From: an uncultured Flavobacteriales bacterium
GTDB taxonomy: Bacteria; Bacteroidota; Bacteroidia; Flavobacteriales; Schleiferiaceae
Direction: 5' to 3'
Assembly (NCBI GenBank): GCA_905478295.1
Contig: CAJQHZ010000037.1
Location: 62,001 to 126,000 of the forward strand
Length of the DNA: 64,000 nucleotides
In this document: positions 39,222 through 47,158 of the stretch, in pieces
Layout: every line of letters begins with the position of its first letter
How positions within the stretch are numbered: position 1 is the stretch's first letter
Position numbers and translations under genes: made by a program
Notes under the pieces: generated by a model
Told to the model about the DNA's origin: nothing
Databases searched by the model: none
What the model saw: the letters and a program-made list of their open reading frames with translations, nothing else

Positions 39222-40469
39222 TTATTCTTCGTCTTCGAATTCTTTCTGAAGTACGTTTAGGATGTGCTCTGCAGTTTCTACTTCCAAATCCGCACGTGAA
39301 ACCAATTCCTCTTTGGTCAATTTCAACACGCTCTTCGCAGTATCACATCCAATCTTTTTCAATTCTGCGATAACCCATGCTTCAATCTCATCAGAGAATT
39401 GATCCAATTCAATATCGTCTTCGATTTCGATATCATCGCGGTATACATCAATCTCCATGCTTACCAATTTACTAGCAAGGCGAATGTTGGTACCCCCACG
39501 ACCGATGGCTAAACTCACCTGATCCGGCGCTAAAAAAGCCTCTACGCGACCCGCTTCCTCATCAATGTTAAGGCTGGTCACTTTTGCAGGGCTTAATGCA
39601 CGCTGGATGTACAATTGCAAGTTCGTAGTGTAGTTGATGACATCAATGTTCTCATTGCGTAACTCGCGAACGATTGAATGAATACGGGATCCCTTCATAC
39701 CTACACAGGCACCTACAGGGTCTATTCTATCGTCGTACGATTCTACTGCAACTTTCGCCTTTTCTCCTGGGATACGAACTACACCCTTGATAGTGATTAA
39801 ACCGTCGTATACCTCAGGTATTTCTTGCTCAAATAATTTCGCCAAGAAACGCTCATCCGTACGAGACATGATCACCACTGGTTTTGTTCCACGGAATACC
39901 ACTTCTTTAACAACGGCACGGATAGGATCGCCTTTACGGAAGAACTCGCGCTCACCAATCATTTGATCTTTCGGAAGAATCAGCTCATTTCCTTCGTCGT
40001 CGTAAACGATGACTTCTCGGTGACGCACGTGGTGCACTTCACCTGTAATGATTTCACCTTCTAAATCTTTGTAACGCTTGAACAGTTCAGAGCTATCATG
40101 CTCTTGAATACGACTCACTAGGTTTTGACGGAATGCCAAAATAAATCTGCGTCCTAAATCGATTAATTTAACCTCTTCAGAAACTTCTTCACCTACTTCG
40201 TAATCTGGCTCGATTTTCAATGCTGCGCTAAGTTCGATTTCCATATTATCGTCCTCCACTGCACCGTCTTCAACTACCGTACGGTTGCGCCAAATCTCCA
40301 AATCACCCTTATCTGGGTTAACAATCACATCAAAGTTCTCATCGTCTTCGTACTTCTTACGCAATTGATTGCGAAAGGCCTCTTCGATGAATGCCATGAG
40401 CGTAATTCTGTCGATATTTTTCTCCTCCTTAAACGCGAGGAAGCTTTCAATAATCGCCTGATTTTCCAT
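39222..40469 (-). CDS. nusA: Transcription termination/antitermination factor NusA
   Basis: The 415-residue protein has the NusA N-terminal polymerase-binding domain, an S1 domain (GEIITGEVHHVRHREVIVYDDEG), and two KH domains (VGMKGSRIHSIVRELRNENIDVI and SLAIGRGGTNIRLASKL). A short acidic helix-hairpin-helix tail follows. It lacks the second acidic repeat of the E. coli protein, which is normal for this phylum. It lies between rimP and infB. Confidence 0.97.
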   Translation of the reverse strand: MENQAIIESFLAFKEEKNIDRITLMAFIEEAFRNQLRKKYEDDENFDVIVNPDKGDLEIWRNRTVVEDGAVEDDNMEIELSAALKIEPDYEVGEEVSEEVKLIDLGRRFILAFRQNLVSRIQEHDSSELFKRYKDLEGEIITGEVHHVRHREVIVYDDEGNELILPKDQMIGEREFFRKGDPIRAVVKEVVFRGTKPVVIMSRTDERFLAKLFEQEIPEVYDGLITIKGVVRIPGEKAKVAVESYDDRIDPVGACVGMKGSRIHSIVRELRNENIDVINYTTNLQLYIQRALSPAKVTSLNIDEEAGRVEAFLAPDQVSLAIGRGGTNIRLASKLVSMEIDVYRDDIEIEDDIELDQFSDEIEAWVIAELKKIGCDTAKSVLKLTKEELVSRADLEVETAEHILNVLQKEFEDEE

Positions 40470-40488
40470 TGTTTATATCTGAATAATC

Positions 40489-40929
40489 CTATTTAAACTT
40501 AATTGCCACTTTTGCTTCAGTAAGCGCCGTGAATTCAATTTTTAATTCTTTATTGGGGTCACTCTTCTTTTTCTGTGGTACGCTGAGCACGATGTACTCC
40601 TCTGCTACCTCGATGAGTTGACCTTCGTCCGCTCTATCATCGTATTTCACTTTCAAAAAGCGACCTTCATTCTTTTTGTACTGACGCCAAATTTTAAGGG
40701 GGCGCGTTAAATCTGGGCTACTTACCGTTAGATTAAAATCTTCATCATCTCGGTCTAGTAAGGATTCTACCTTGCGATTGATCATTTTGATTTGCTCAAT
40801 GGTCAATCCGGCATCCGCGTCTACGTAAGCAACAATAACGTTATTGGGCTTGATTTCGAGATCGACCAAAAAGGCGTCGTTTTCATCTACCGCCGTCGTT
40901 AACGCTTTTGATACTTTGTCGTATTCCAT
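40489..40929 (-). CDS. rimP: Ribosome maturation factor RimP
   Basis: The 146-residue protein has the two-domain RimP fold, with LVDLEIKPNNVIVAYVDADAGLTIEQI near residues 21 to 47 and SPDLTRPLKIWRQYKKNEGR in the middle. RimP is needed for maturation of the 30S subunit. It opens the rimP-nusA-infB operon. The start codon lies 15 bases downstream of a hairpin in the leader. Confidence 0.95.
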   Translation of the reverse strand: MEYDKVSKALTTAVDENDAFLVDLEIKPNNVIVAYVDADAGLTIEQIKMINRKVESLLDRDDEDFNLTVSSPDLTRPLKIWRQYKKNEGRFLKVKYDDRADEGQLIEVAEEYIVLSVPQKKKSDPNKELKIEFTALTEAKVAIKFK

Positions 40930-40943
40930 AAATTACCGCCAAT

Positions 40944-40971
40944 AAAAGAGGGGACTCGAGGTCCCCCTTTT
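40944..40971 (-). promoter_or_regulatory. Hairpin in the rimP-nusA-infB leader (possible attenuator)
   Basis: GGGGAC pairs with GTCCCC across a five-base loop, extended by AAAA/TTTT flanks. On the minus strand the hairpin is followed by CTTTTATT, so it could act as a weak terminator. It lies between the predicted -7 element and the rimP start, where no upstream gene needs to be terminated. Confidence 0.5.
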
Positions 40972-40975
40972 GTAC

Positions 40976-40991
40976 GTCAAAAAGTTTTGAC
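40976..40991. promoter_or_regulatory. Palindrome next to the rimP -7 element
   Basis: GTCAAAA and TTTTGAC form a perfect seven-base inverted repeat around AG. The repeat abuts the -7 element and would cover the predicted transcription start. It is a candidate operator or part of the leader RNA structure. Confidence 0.4.
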
Positions 40992-40998
40992 AAATATA
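40991..40998 (-). promoter_or_regulatory. -7 promoter element for rimP-nusA-infB
   Basis: The minus strand reads TATATTTG, an exact TAnnTTTG match. The predicted leader would be about 55 bases and contain the hairpin described above. Confidence 0.6.
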
Positions 40999-41111
40999 GA
41001 CATTTATTTTATTGACAGCGCACTGTGAATAACCACAAGCCTAAATACTTACGATTTTACGTTTTTAAGTGATTAATACGCTCTCAATCGATTCACTTTA
41101 AGCATTTTCAC

Positions 41112-41119
41112 TACATTAG
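41112..41119 (+). promoter_or_regulatory. Possible -7 element for the LuxR-type response regulator
   Basis: TACATTAG matches TAnnTTTG at all but one position, 12 bases before the first start codon. An imperfect inverted repeat (AAGTGA at 41067 and TCACTT at 41093) lies upstream and could bind the regulator. Confidence 0.4.
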
Positions 41120-41131
41120 GCGTTCGCTTAC

Positions 41132-41812
41132 ATGTCAATTATGAACAAAACCATTAGTATTCTCGTAGTGGACGATCACCCTATCGTACGAGGAGGCATT
41201 AAAACCATGCTGGAAATGGGCAAGTTTGAGTCGTATTCGTTCCAAGTTAAAGAGGCCGGAAACATTCTAGACGCCCTAAAATTAGCCGATCAATATGCTT
41301 TTCATTTAATCGTCACGGATTCGCAATTGGGAAAGCATTCAGGTGCAGAACTCACGAAATCGTTGTTGCGCTTATCGCCCGAACAGTCGGTCTTAGGATT
41401 TTCAGAATCGGACGACATGAATGTCGTAGAGCACATGCTGAAAGCTGGAGCTAAGGGATTTATTAAAAAGAGTGTCGATACCGGTGAGCTGATAAAAGCC
41501 ATCACAGCCATTCTAGAAGGACACCTGTATTATGCGCTCGATATTGCCAATTCGCTCATTGAACGCAGGATTTTAGGCAAGACATTCGCTGAATTTCACA
41601 GTAATAACCCGGCAGTTGCACGATTGAGCAAACGAGAGATAGAAATTCTCAAATACATTGCGGATCAATTGACCAATGAAGAAATTTCTAAAAAACTCTT
41701 CTTATCCAAACGTACCATCGACAACCATCGACAAAACATTTTAAATAAATTAGGAATGAACAACACCGCCGGTCTAGTGCGCTTCGCAGTAGAAAACGGA
41801 TTGCTTCACTAA
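41132..41812 (+). CDS. NarL/LuxR-family response regulator (orphan)
   Basis: The 226-residue regulator has a receiver domain (VVDDHPIVRGG, phosphorylation site Asp63 in LIVTDSQLG, GFIKKSVDTG). The C-terminal LuxR-type helix-turn-helix begins near LSKREIEILKYIADQLTNEEISKKLFLSKRTI. The start could instead be the ATG three codons later (41141). No histidine kinase gene is adjacent. It is flanked by its own promoter-like sequence and a strong terminator, so it is probably monocistronic. Targets are unknown. Confidence 0.9.
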   Translation: MSIMNKTISILVVDDHPIVRGGIKTMLEMGKFESYSFQVKEAGNILDALKLADQYAFHLIVTDSQLGKHSGAELTKSLLRLSPEQSVLGFSESDDMNVVEHMLKAGAKGFIKKSVDTGELIKAITAILEGHLYYALDIANSLIERRILGKTFAEFHSNNPAVARLSKREIEILKYIADQLTNEEISKKLFLSKRTIDNHRQNILNKLGMNNTAGLVRFAVENGLLH

Positions 41813-41831
41813 GCTTCTCCTCAGCTACAAT

Positions 41832-41865
41832 AAAAAAAGCGCGCCCGATGGGCGCGCTTTTTTTT
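41832..41865 (+). terminator. Terminator after the LuxR-type regulator
   Basis: GCGCGCCC pairs with GGGCGCGC across a GAT loop, extended by seven A-T pairs. Eight T residues follow on the plus strand and seven on the minus strand. Confidence 0.9.
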
Positions 41866-41877
41866 GGGGTAAAGGCT

Positions 41878-41912
41878 AAAAAAATCCCCCGGGCGCGATG
41901 CGCCCGGGGGAT
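41878..41912 (-). terminator. GC-rich terminator of the T9SS starch-module gene
   Basis: TCCCCCGGGCGC pairs with GCGCCCGGGGGA across a GAT loop, followed by seven T residues on the minus strand. It differs from the infB terminator only in one loop base. It lies 13 bases from the preceding, oppositely useful terminator. Confidence 0.88.
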
Positions 41913-41938
41913 CTCTTATTTAAGTAGATCGGTATCGT

Positions 41939-43561
41939 TTATTCAACAATTATCTTTAGTGTTTTCGTTGCGCCCTTCGCGTTAGCGATGTTCACATAAT
42001 ACATACCGCTCACCATATTATTGCGCTCCAAAGTGATATCACCTTGTACGTTATCGAAACCTGCAACCACACGACCAGTGATATCGAATACACGAACTGA
42101 ATAACGTCCTGCGCCTAAAGCGATGGTTGCGTTTTCGTTCATTGGGTTAGGACGAACACTGACACCTATAAGCGCGTCTTCTTCAACAGAGATGAATGAA
42201 CACTGACCAAAGATGTGCTGTACAGTATCTGCGCTACCTGAACGCGCGAAGAAACGGTTGTATCCACCTACGCCATTATCAACACCACAATCCATAGGAA
42301 CCGGCTCGTGGTTTGAACTATTGCTTGGGTCACCATTTGAGAAACGGTATTCCATAGTACCTGGACAGAAGTTTACTTCCGTAGCAATGTACTGACCTGC
42401 AACAGAATGAGGAACCATAGGAACGGCATTTGCATCCCACTGAGTGAAGGCGCCCATTAAATAAATGGTATCTGCAGGAGTAAATGCTGCTTGTGTAAAG
42501 TCAACGATGAATGTAACATCCGCCGTAGCTGGAACAGCCGCACAAGGACCATACGTATCGTTACCGAAACAACGGGTTGCAACTGTAGAATCAGAGCTCA
42601 CAGTAACGATTTTGTTACCACCGCCTTCCCAGTTGGTATTGCCGTTTTCGTGGAAACGTGCCTTGAACTGGAAATCGCCTGAATCTACATCAGTGTAAGA
42701 AATCGAATAAACACCGTCACCGTCTGGATCCGTCATCAATTCACCACCCCAGCCATTTATTGGGCCGGCAAGTGTAACGGAGTCTACAGTACCACATGCT
42801 GCGATAGAACTCACATCAACATTTACTGTGATATCATAAGTAGATACTACCATACAAGGGCCACACATATTGTAACACACCTCGTACATACCGCTGACTG
42901 TATCGGTATAGAAACGGTTATCGCCTTGACTTATACCTGCAGTAGATGCTTGACATGTAGATGGCACTGACTCAACATCACTCCAAGAATTACCGTTTAG
43001 AAACTTAAAATAGGTAGAATCCGTTTTGCCGACATAAGCGATGTAACGGTATACACCGTCAAAGTTTACCATCTGAGTTTTGGCTGGGTCCCAACCTTGA
43101 AAGTTTCCAGCAACATGCGCAGAGTCCGCGCTTATCGTTTGTAAAGCATAATCCACTTTAAATTGAATGGCTTTCTGTCCAGCTGGTGCAGCACCAGCGA
43201 ACATAACCGCAGGAAGGGTCGTGTCGGAAGAGATGACCGCCCAACGGTTACCGTTACCGTTCGTTCCAACGTTTACTGCAGTAGGAACACTTTCGTCGTC
43301 GCCCCAAGCATTACCGTTAAGAAATTTATATTCCAATTGACCGGGAGATACACTCACTGTAGTGGAATAAATTGAAGACGTGCCGACTTGCGTTAAACCG
43401 GTCGTTGACGGCGACCAGCTCTGGAAAGATCCTGCTACATGTACACCGTTCGAATTCGCAGAAGTAGATCCTAAATCCACTTGGAAGGTAACGCTGTGCG
43501 TTTGAGCAAATGCAGTTACACCCAAAAAGAGTGCGACTGCTAAAGCGTAGAATTTTTTCAT
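41939..43561 (-). CDS. T9SS-secreted protein with tandem starch-binding-like modules
   Basis: The 540-residue protein has a signal peptide (cleavage after AFAQ, residue 20). Four tandem Ig-like modules of about 100 residues follow, each with the pattern V-x-F-x-V-D, then an H-V-A-G/L-M-G-x-F-x-x-W core and a tyrosine-rich strand. Modules one and two repeat KFLNGN-x-W-x-D-x-ESVP. This resembles CBM20/CBM48-type early-set domains of starch-active proteins. The final 85 residues (GVSVRPNPMNENATIALG to TKTLKIIVE) are a T9SS type A sorting domain. It is probably a surface alpha-glucan binding protein. No catalytic domain is visible. Confidence 0.82.
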   Translation of the reverse strand: MKKFYALAVALFLGVTAFAQTHSVTFQVDLGSTSANSNGVHVAGSFQSWSPSTTGLTQVGTSSIYSTTVSVSPGQLEYKFLNGNAWGDDESVPTAVNVGTNGNGNRWAVISSDTTLPAVMFAGAAPAGQKAIQFKVDYALQTISADSAHVAGNFQGWDPAKTQMVNFDGVYRYIAYVGKTDSTYFKFLNGNSWSDVESVPSTCQASTAGISQGDNRFYTDTVSGMYEVCYNMCGPCMVVSTYDITVNVDVSSIAACGTVDSVTLAGPINGWGGELMTDPDGDGVYSISYTDVDSGDFQFKARFHENGNTNWEGGGNKIVTVSSDSTVATRCFGNDTYGPCAAVPATADVTFIVDFTQAAFTPADTIYLMGAFTQWDANAVPMVPHSVAGQYIATEVNFCPGTMEYRFSNGDPSNSSNHEPVPMDCGVDNGVGGYNRFFARSGSADTVQHIFGQCSFISVEEDALIGVSVRPNPMNENATIALGAGRYSVRVFDITGRVVAGFDNVQGDITLERNNMVSGMYYVNIANAKGATKTLKIIVE

Positions 43562-43600
43562 AATTATGATAGATTATTATTAAATGTACTTAGTACTCTT

Positions 43601-43608
43601 CAAAGTTA
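43601..43608 (-). promoter_or_regulatory. -7 promoter element for the T9SS starch-module gene
   Basis: The minus strand reads TAACTTTG, an exact consensus match about 40 bases before the start codon. Confidence 0.55.
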
Positions 43609-43777
43609 AGCCAAACAGATACTGGTGTTTAGCCGTTTTTTAACCACATTCTTGCAGATTAATACAACAAACCATGAATTCGCATGGAATTCTATTTTTA
43701 GTAGGTACAAAACAGAGGAGACTATATCTCCCTAATTATACCCTAATCATCCATTTTTTTGATACCTTACAGTCAAG

Positions 43778-43851
43778 AAATGCGTTATTAGTCATTCGAC
43801 GGTCTAAGCCAATTAGCTACTTGTTATTTGTATCGCCGCAATAACGCATTT
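43778..43851. repeat. 12-base perfect inverted repeat, 50-base spacer, before araC-type gene
   Basis: AAATGCGTTATT at 43778 to 43789 is exactly complementary to AATAACGCATTT at 43840 to 43851. It lies in the 325-base gap (43562 to 43886) between divergent genes, and the right arm ends 35 bases before the AraC-type start. The repeat could be an operator pair or a long RNA stem. Apart from this and the -7 element at 43601, I see nothing else in the gap. Confidence 0.55.
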
Positions 43852-43886
43852 GATAAAGCACGCTTGGTTAAACGAGAACGATTAGA

Positions 43887-44756
43887 ATGAAGGCCACTAT
43901 TGAAAATATCCGCATTGCCGAACAGGACCGTAGCTACAATAGCTATGTCTTGGCGCAAAAGGCTGGGCAAAATTTTCCGTCCATTTTTACCGATTATTGG
44001 CATTACCACCCGGAAATTGAAATCACCTACATAGTCAAAGGCAAAGGCCTTGCCTTCATCGGAAATAAAACGATAGAGTTTGAGCCAGGGCAAGCGTTCC
44101 TCCTGGGCCCTTATCTACCGCATAACTTTGTCAGTACTGAGGAAGAAGAAGTTCAAATGGAGAAGGAATGCTGGGGACTCCAGTTCACACAAGAGTGGCT
44201 TAACAGCTTTAAGGAAAGTGCCTCTCTTCAGCGCCTGTTCCGGGCCATGAGCTACGGCATTAATTTGGGTCAATTCAACAACGCCGAACACCAAGCCTTC
44301 ACCACCATCGTCGGCAAAGACCCCCTCCGTAGTATTGGCGCGTTTTTCAACCTCATGGCCATGATCGCCGACCGGGCAGATTTCCTGACCGTCTCCACCA
44401 ACAACGCCTACTCTAACGTTATGAGCCAAAAGCTCAGTCAACGAATGGAACGCGTCTCGAAACACATCCAAGACCACTACCAAAACACCATTACCCTAAG
44501 CGAAATCTCCGACATCGCTAGCATGACCGAACAAAGCTTCAGCCGATGGTTCCGCCAAACCTCTGGCCTGACATTCGTAGACTACCTCATGCAGCTGCGA
44601 ACCACGGTCGCGAGTAACCTGCTTATCAATACAAATAAAGCGATGACAGAGGTAGCTTCAGAGAGCGGTTTTAACTCCAGTTCCTCTTTCAACCGCGCTT
44701 TCCTCAAAATAAAAGGTTGCTCTCCACGAGAATTTAGGAAGAAGAAAAAAATATAA
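43887..44756 (+). CDS. AraC-family transcriptional regulator with cupin sensor
   Basis: The 289-residue protein has an N-terminal cupin-like domain (YWHYHPEIEITYIVKGKGLAFIGNKTIEFEPGQAFLLGP, near residues 35 to 73). The C-terminal half holds the two helix-turn-helices of the AraC family (ITLSEISDIASMTEQSFSRWFRQTSGLTF and the last motif FNSSSSFNRAFLKIKGCSPREFR). This matches sugar-responsive activators. Its position between the T9SS starch-module gene and the MFS/SusCD block suggests control of alpha-glucan genes. The ligand is unknown. The second half is noticeably more C-rich in codon third positions. Confidence 0.9.
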   Translation: MKATIENIRIAEQDRSYNSYVLAQKAGQNFPSIFTDYWHYHPEIEITYIVKGKGLAFIGNKTIEFEPGQAFLLGPYLPHNFVSTEEEEVQMEKECWGLQFTQEWLNSFKESASLQRLFRAMSYGINLGQFNNAEHQAFTTIVGKDPLRSIGAFFNLMAMIADRADFLTVSTNNAYSNVMSQKLSQRMERVSKHIQDHYQNTITLSEISDIASMTEQSFSRWFRQTSGLTFVDYLMQLRTTVASNLLINTNKAMTEVASESGFNSSSSFNRAFLKIKGCSPREFRKKKKI

Positions 44757-44762
44757 CCCTAT

Positions 44763-44794
44763 AAAAAAGGCCTCGAAATCGGGGCCTTTTTTCT
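44763..44794. terminator. Bidirectional terminator between the AraC-type and MFS genes
   Basis: AAAAAAGGCCTCG pairs with CGGGGCCTTTTTT across an AAAT loop, with one G-U pair. Both strands have a six-T tract, which suits the convergent genes. Confidence 0.88.
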
Positions 44795-44833
44795 TTGCTA
44801 TTCATTTCAATGAACAGAGATAAACTTATGCCT

Positions 44834-46228
44834 TTACTCTAACGGCGTATAAGTCACCGCATGCCTGTTTGTTATCAAGAGATTTGCCAAGCCCGCAATT
44901 ACAAGGGATGTGCCTGCAAGTAACATTGCATTGATCGGCTCTGCTCCAAACAAATTCTTATAAATTACAGTCAAAGAGGTTGCCGCTACTATCTGCGGGA
45001 TGACTATGAACATGTTGAAGATGCCCATGTACACCCCCATTTTATTTGGGTCTAAGGTTGAACTTAACATGGCGTACGGCATGGAAAGTATGGACCCCCA
45101 AGAAAAACCAATACAGACAAACGATAACGTTAACATTGACGGTTCTGTTATGAAGTACATACTTATGAAACCATATGCCCCAGCAAAAAGACTGAACATG
45201 TGAACGTACTTTCGGTTGATACGACGCTTCGCTGTCCACAGCGTTAAAAGCAATGCGAACAACATAGAACTCAAACCATAATTCCCCATATAAGAGCCCA
45301 CTTGATTGGAAGCGTCATTGAATGCTCTATCCTCCAATTGGTACGCTTCTATCTGGGCAGCCGATGATACAGCGTATTCAATAGCCTCAGGTTTCGCAGC
45401 GCCATAAACGTGGTCGGTCAGAGCGGGATTCGCCATGGACCACATGCAAAAAAACGCGAACCAAGAAAAGAATTGGACCACGCCCAATTTCTTCATGGTT
45501 AAAGGCATGTTCCCAATATTTTTCCCAACCTCACGTAAAGTATTTACTAAGCCCGAATTTTCCTTCTGCTCGGCGCGAAATACCTCCATATCTTCAGGAG
45601 GATATTCATCCGTCGTAAATACGGTATAGAGAATGGCCAGCAAGAAAATCACAGCGCCGATGCCAAAGGCAACCTTTACGGACATGGGAACAACTCCTGG
45701 ATCCGCCTCATTACTCACGCCTAGGGAACTGACTAAAAGGGGTAAGTTTGAGGCCACCCATGTGCTCACCCCAATAATCAAGGTTTGCACTACGAAACCA
45801 AAACTTCGCTGACTGTCCGGTAACTTATCAGCTACCAAGGCACGGAAGGGCTCCATAGATATGTTCATAGTCGCATCTAAAATCCAAAGTCCACCTGCAG
45901 CAATCCACAGCGCGGAACTGTGGGGTACAAAGAGTAAGGTTATAGAAGCCAGAATGGCACCAATTAAAAAATACGGACGACGACGACCAAAGCGTGGGTG
46001 CCAAGTATTGTCGCTCATTTGCCCAATAATCGGCTGAACGATCAACCCTGTGAGTGGCGCAGCAATCCATAAGAGCGGAAGACTGTGCTCATCGGCACCT
46101 AGGGTTTCAAAGATCCGACTCATAAAACCGCCTTGTAAGGCATAACCGAATTGGATTCCCAAAAAGCCAAAGCTCATGTTCCAAATCTGCCAAAAACTAA
46201 GTTTAGGTTTCTGTTGCATACGTTTCAA
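44834..46228 (-). CDS. MFS (GPH/SLC45-like) sugar transporter
   Basis: The 464-residue protein has about twelve hydrophobic segments. It opens with a motif common in Bacteroidota maltose-locus transporters (FWQIWNMSFGFLGIQFGYALQGG) and has the MFS loop GQMSDNTWHPRFGRRRPYF near residues 68 to 86. A 70-residue insertion between the middle segments carries Tyr/Glu/Asp-rich sequence. It is most likely an inner-membrane maltose or maltodextrin importer, given the SusCD genes upstream and the GH65 phosphorylase in the same region. A terminator lies between it and the upstream gene, so it may be expressed separately. Confidence 0.85.
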   Translation of the reverse strand: MKRMQQKPKLSFWQIWNMSFGFLGIQFGYALQGGFMSRIFETLGADEHSLPLLWIAAPLTGLIVQPIIGQMSDNTWHPRFGRRRPYFLIGAILASITLLFVPHSSALWIAAGGLWILDATMNISMEPFRALVADKLPDSQRSFGFVVQTLIIGVSTWVASNLPLLVSSLGVSNEADPGVVPMSVKVAFGIGAVIFLLAILYTVFTTDEYPPEDMEVFRAEQKENSGLVNTLREVGKNIGNMPLTMKKLGVVQFFSWFAFFCMWSMANPALTDHVYGAAKPEAIEYAVSSAAQIEAYQLEDRAFNDASNQVGSYMGNYGLSSMLFALLLTLWTAKRRINRKYVHMFSLFAGAYGFISMYFITEPSMLTLSFVCIGFSWGSILSMPYAMLSSTLDPNKMGVYMGIFNMFIVIPQIVAATSLTVIYKNLFGAEPINAMLLAGTSLVIAGLANLLITNRHAVTYTPLE

Positions 46229-46248
46229 TGAATTAGTCCACTAAAGAG

Positions 46249-46274
46249 AAAAAACCCGACCAAGGCCGGGTTTT
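46249..46274 (-). terminator. Terminator after the SusCD-lipoprotein block
   Basis: On the minus strand AAAACCCGG and CGGGTTTT form a stem around a short loop followed by six T residues. It lies between the exported 284-residue protein gene and the MFS gene. Some read-through to MFS is possible. Confidence 0.75.
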
Positions 46275-46295
46275 AAGAGTTAATGCATTAAGGTT

Positions 46296-47150
46296 CTACT
46301 GACATTCGATTTGAACATTTACAGCCTCTGTTACGCGATCCGCTCCTGTAGCGAACACTTTTTTCATGGCAATAAACTCCAAATAATCAATGGTTTTAGT
46401 CGCAGGAACATTAAAGAATTCCTCGGGAATAAGACGCAATTGGAAATTTCCGTTGTCTAAATAATCCATCTGTAAGTCCGGATTACTTCCTACGTTGAAG
46501 GTATTCTCAATTTGATCAAAAGTCCCGTCTGTATAGGTGACTTTAGCGTACATGTAACAATCGTCCGAAGCCAAATTTTGCATGCTCGACTTCTGTTCAC
46601 GCCAATTTTCATAACGCAAGGTCAGCACATCATCTGCCATAACCTTCGTTGGAAAATGGTAGAATGGGTTGCGCTCTGTAGCAGGAGGGTCGATAGCTAT
46701 ACTTTGATCGTCTGTTTTAACATCGGGATCACCATAACCGCCGCCGTCTTTAGCTTTTACTAAAAAGTGAATGTCCTCTGCATACACGGTGGTCGCATCC
46801 ACCTCGTAGAAAAGGGTAGGAACAATTTTCCAAGAGAACGTCCCGTCAGCATTCTTCGTCATTTTCATGGCTTCGTTTGAATTCTTCCAAGGTGCAGACC
46901 CCGTGCCATTGACAAAAGGATGACCATCCGGATGTGTAGCCGGCTTCCATGTCCATATGTACATGTCTTCGCCTGCATCGACCGCTTGCTTCAACAAATC
47001 TTGATGACCTACAGCCAAATCTAGAGCCGCCGGATCAAAGATGATCTCTAACGAATCTGCTGGGTCTATATTTTCATCTGGAACCGTCGTGATTTGGGCA
47101 CTTGCTGAAAGGCCCAAAGTCAAGAGTAAAAGTGTGTTTATTCTTTTCAT
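46296..47150 (-). CDS. Exported protein of the SusCD locus, possible glycan-binding
   Basis: The 284-residue protein has an ordinary signal peptide (cleavage after SASAQ near residue 19) and no lipobox. The mature part is rich in Trp, Asp and aromatic residues (WTWKPATHPDGHPF, LVKAKDGGGYGDPD, LRYENWREQ) and looks like a beta-sandwich repeat. I do not recognise the family with certainty. It could be a DUF4961-type protein, which is known beside SusCD genes. As the last gene of the block, it most likely binds the glycan at the cell surface. Confidence 0.6.
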   Translation of the reverse strand: MKRINTLLLLTLGLSASAQITTVPDENIDPADSLEIIFDPAALDLAVGHQDLLKQAVDAGEDMYIWTWKPATHPDGHPFVNGTGSAPWKNSNEAMKMTKNADGTFSWKIVPTLFYEVDATTVYAEDIHFLVKAKDGGGYGDPDVKTDDQSIAIDPPATERNPFYHFPTKVMADDVLTLRYENWREQKSSMQNLASDDCYMYAKVTYTDGTFDQIENTFNVGSNPDLQMDYLDNGNFQLRLIPEEFFNVPATKTIDYLEFIAMKKVFATGADRVTEAVNVQIECQ

Positions 47151-47158
47151 AATGAAGC

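Noticed and set aside
46280-46291. 12-base palindrome TTAATGCATTAA near the end of the 284-residue protein gene
   Set aside because: It is AT-rich, lies downstream of a coding region and has no second copy before a gene, so chance is a fair explanation.
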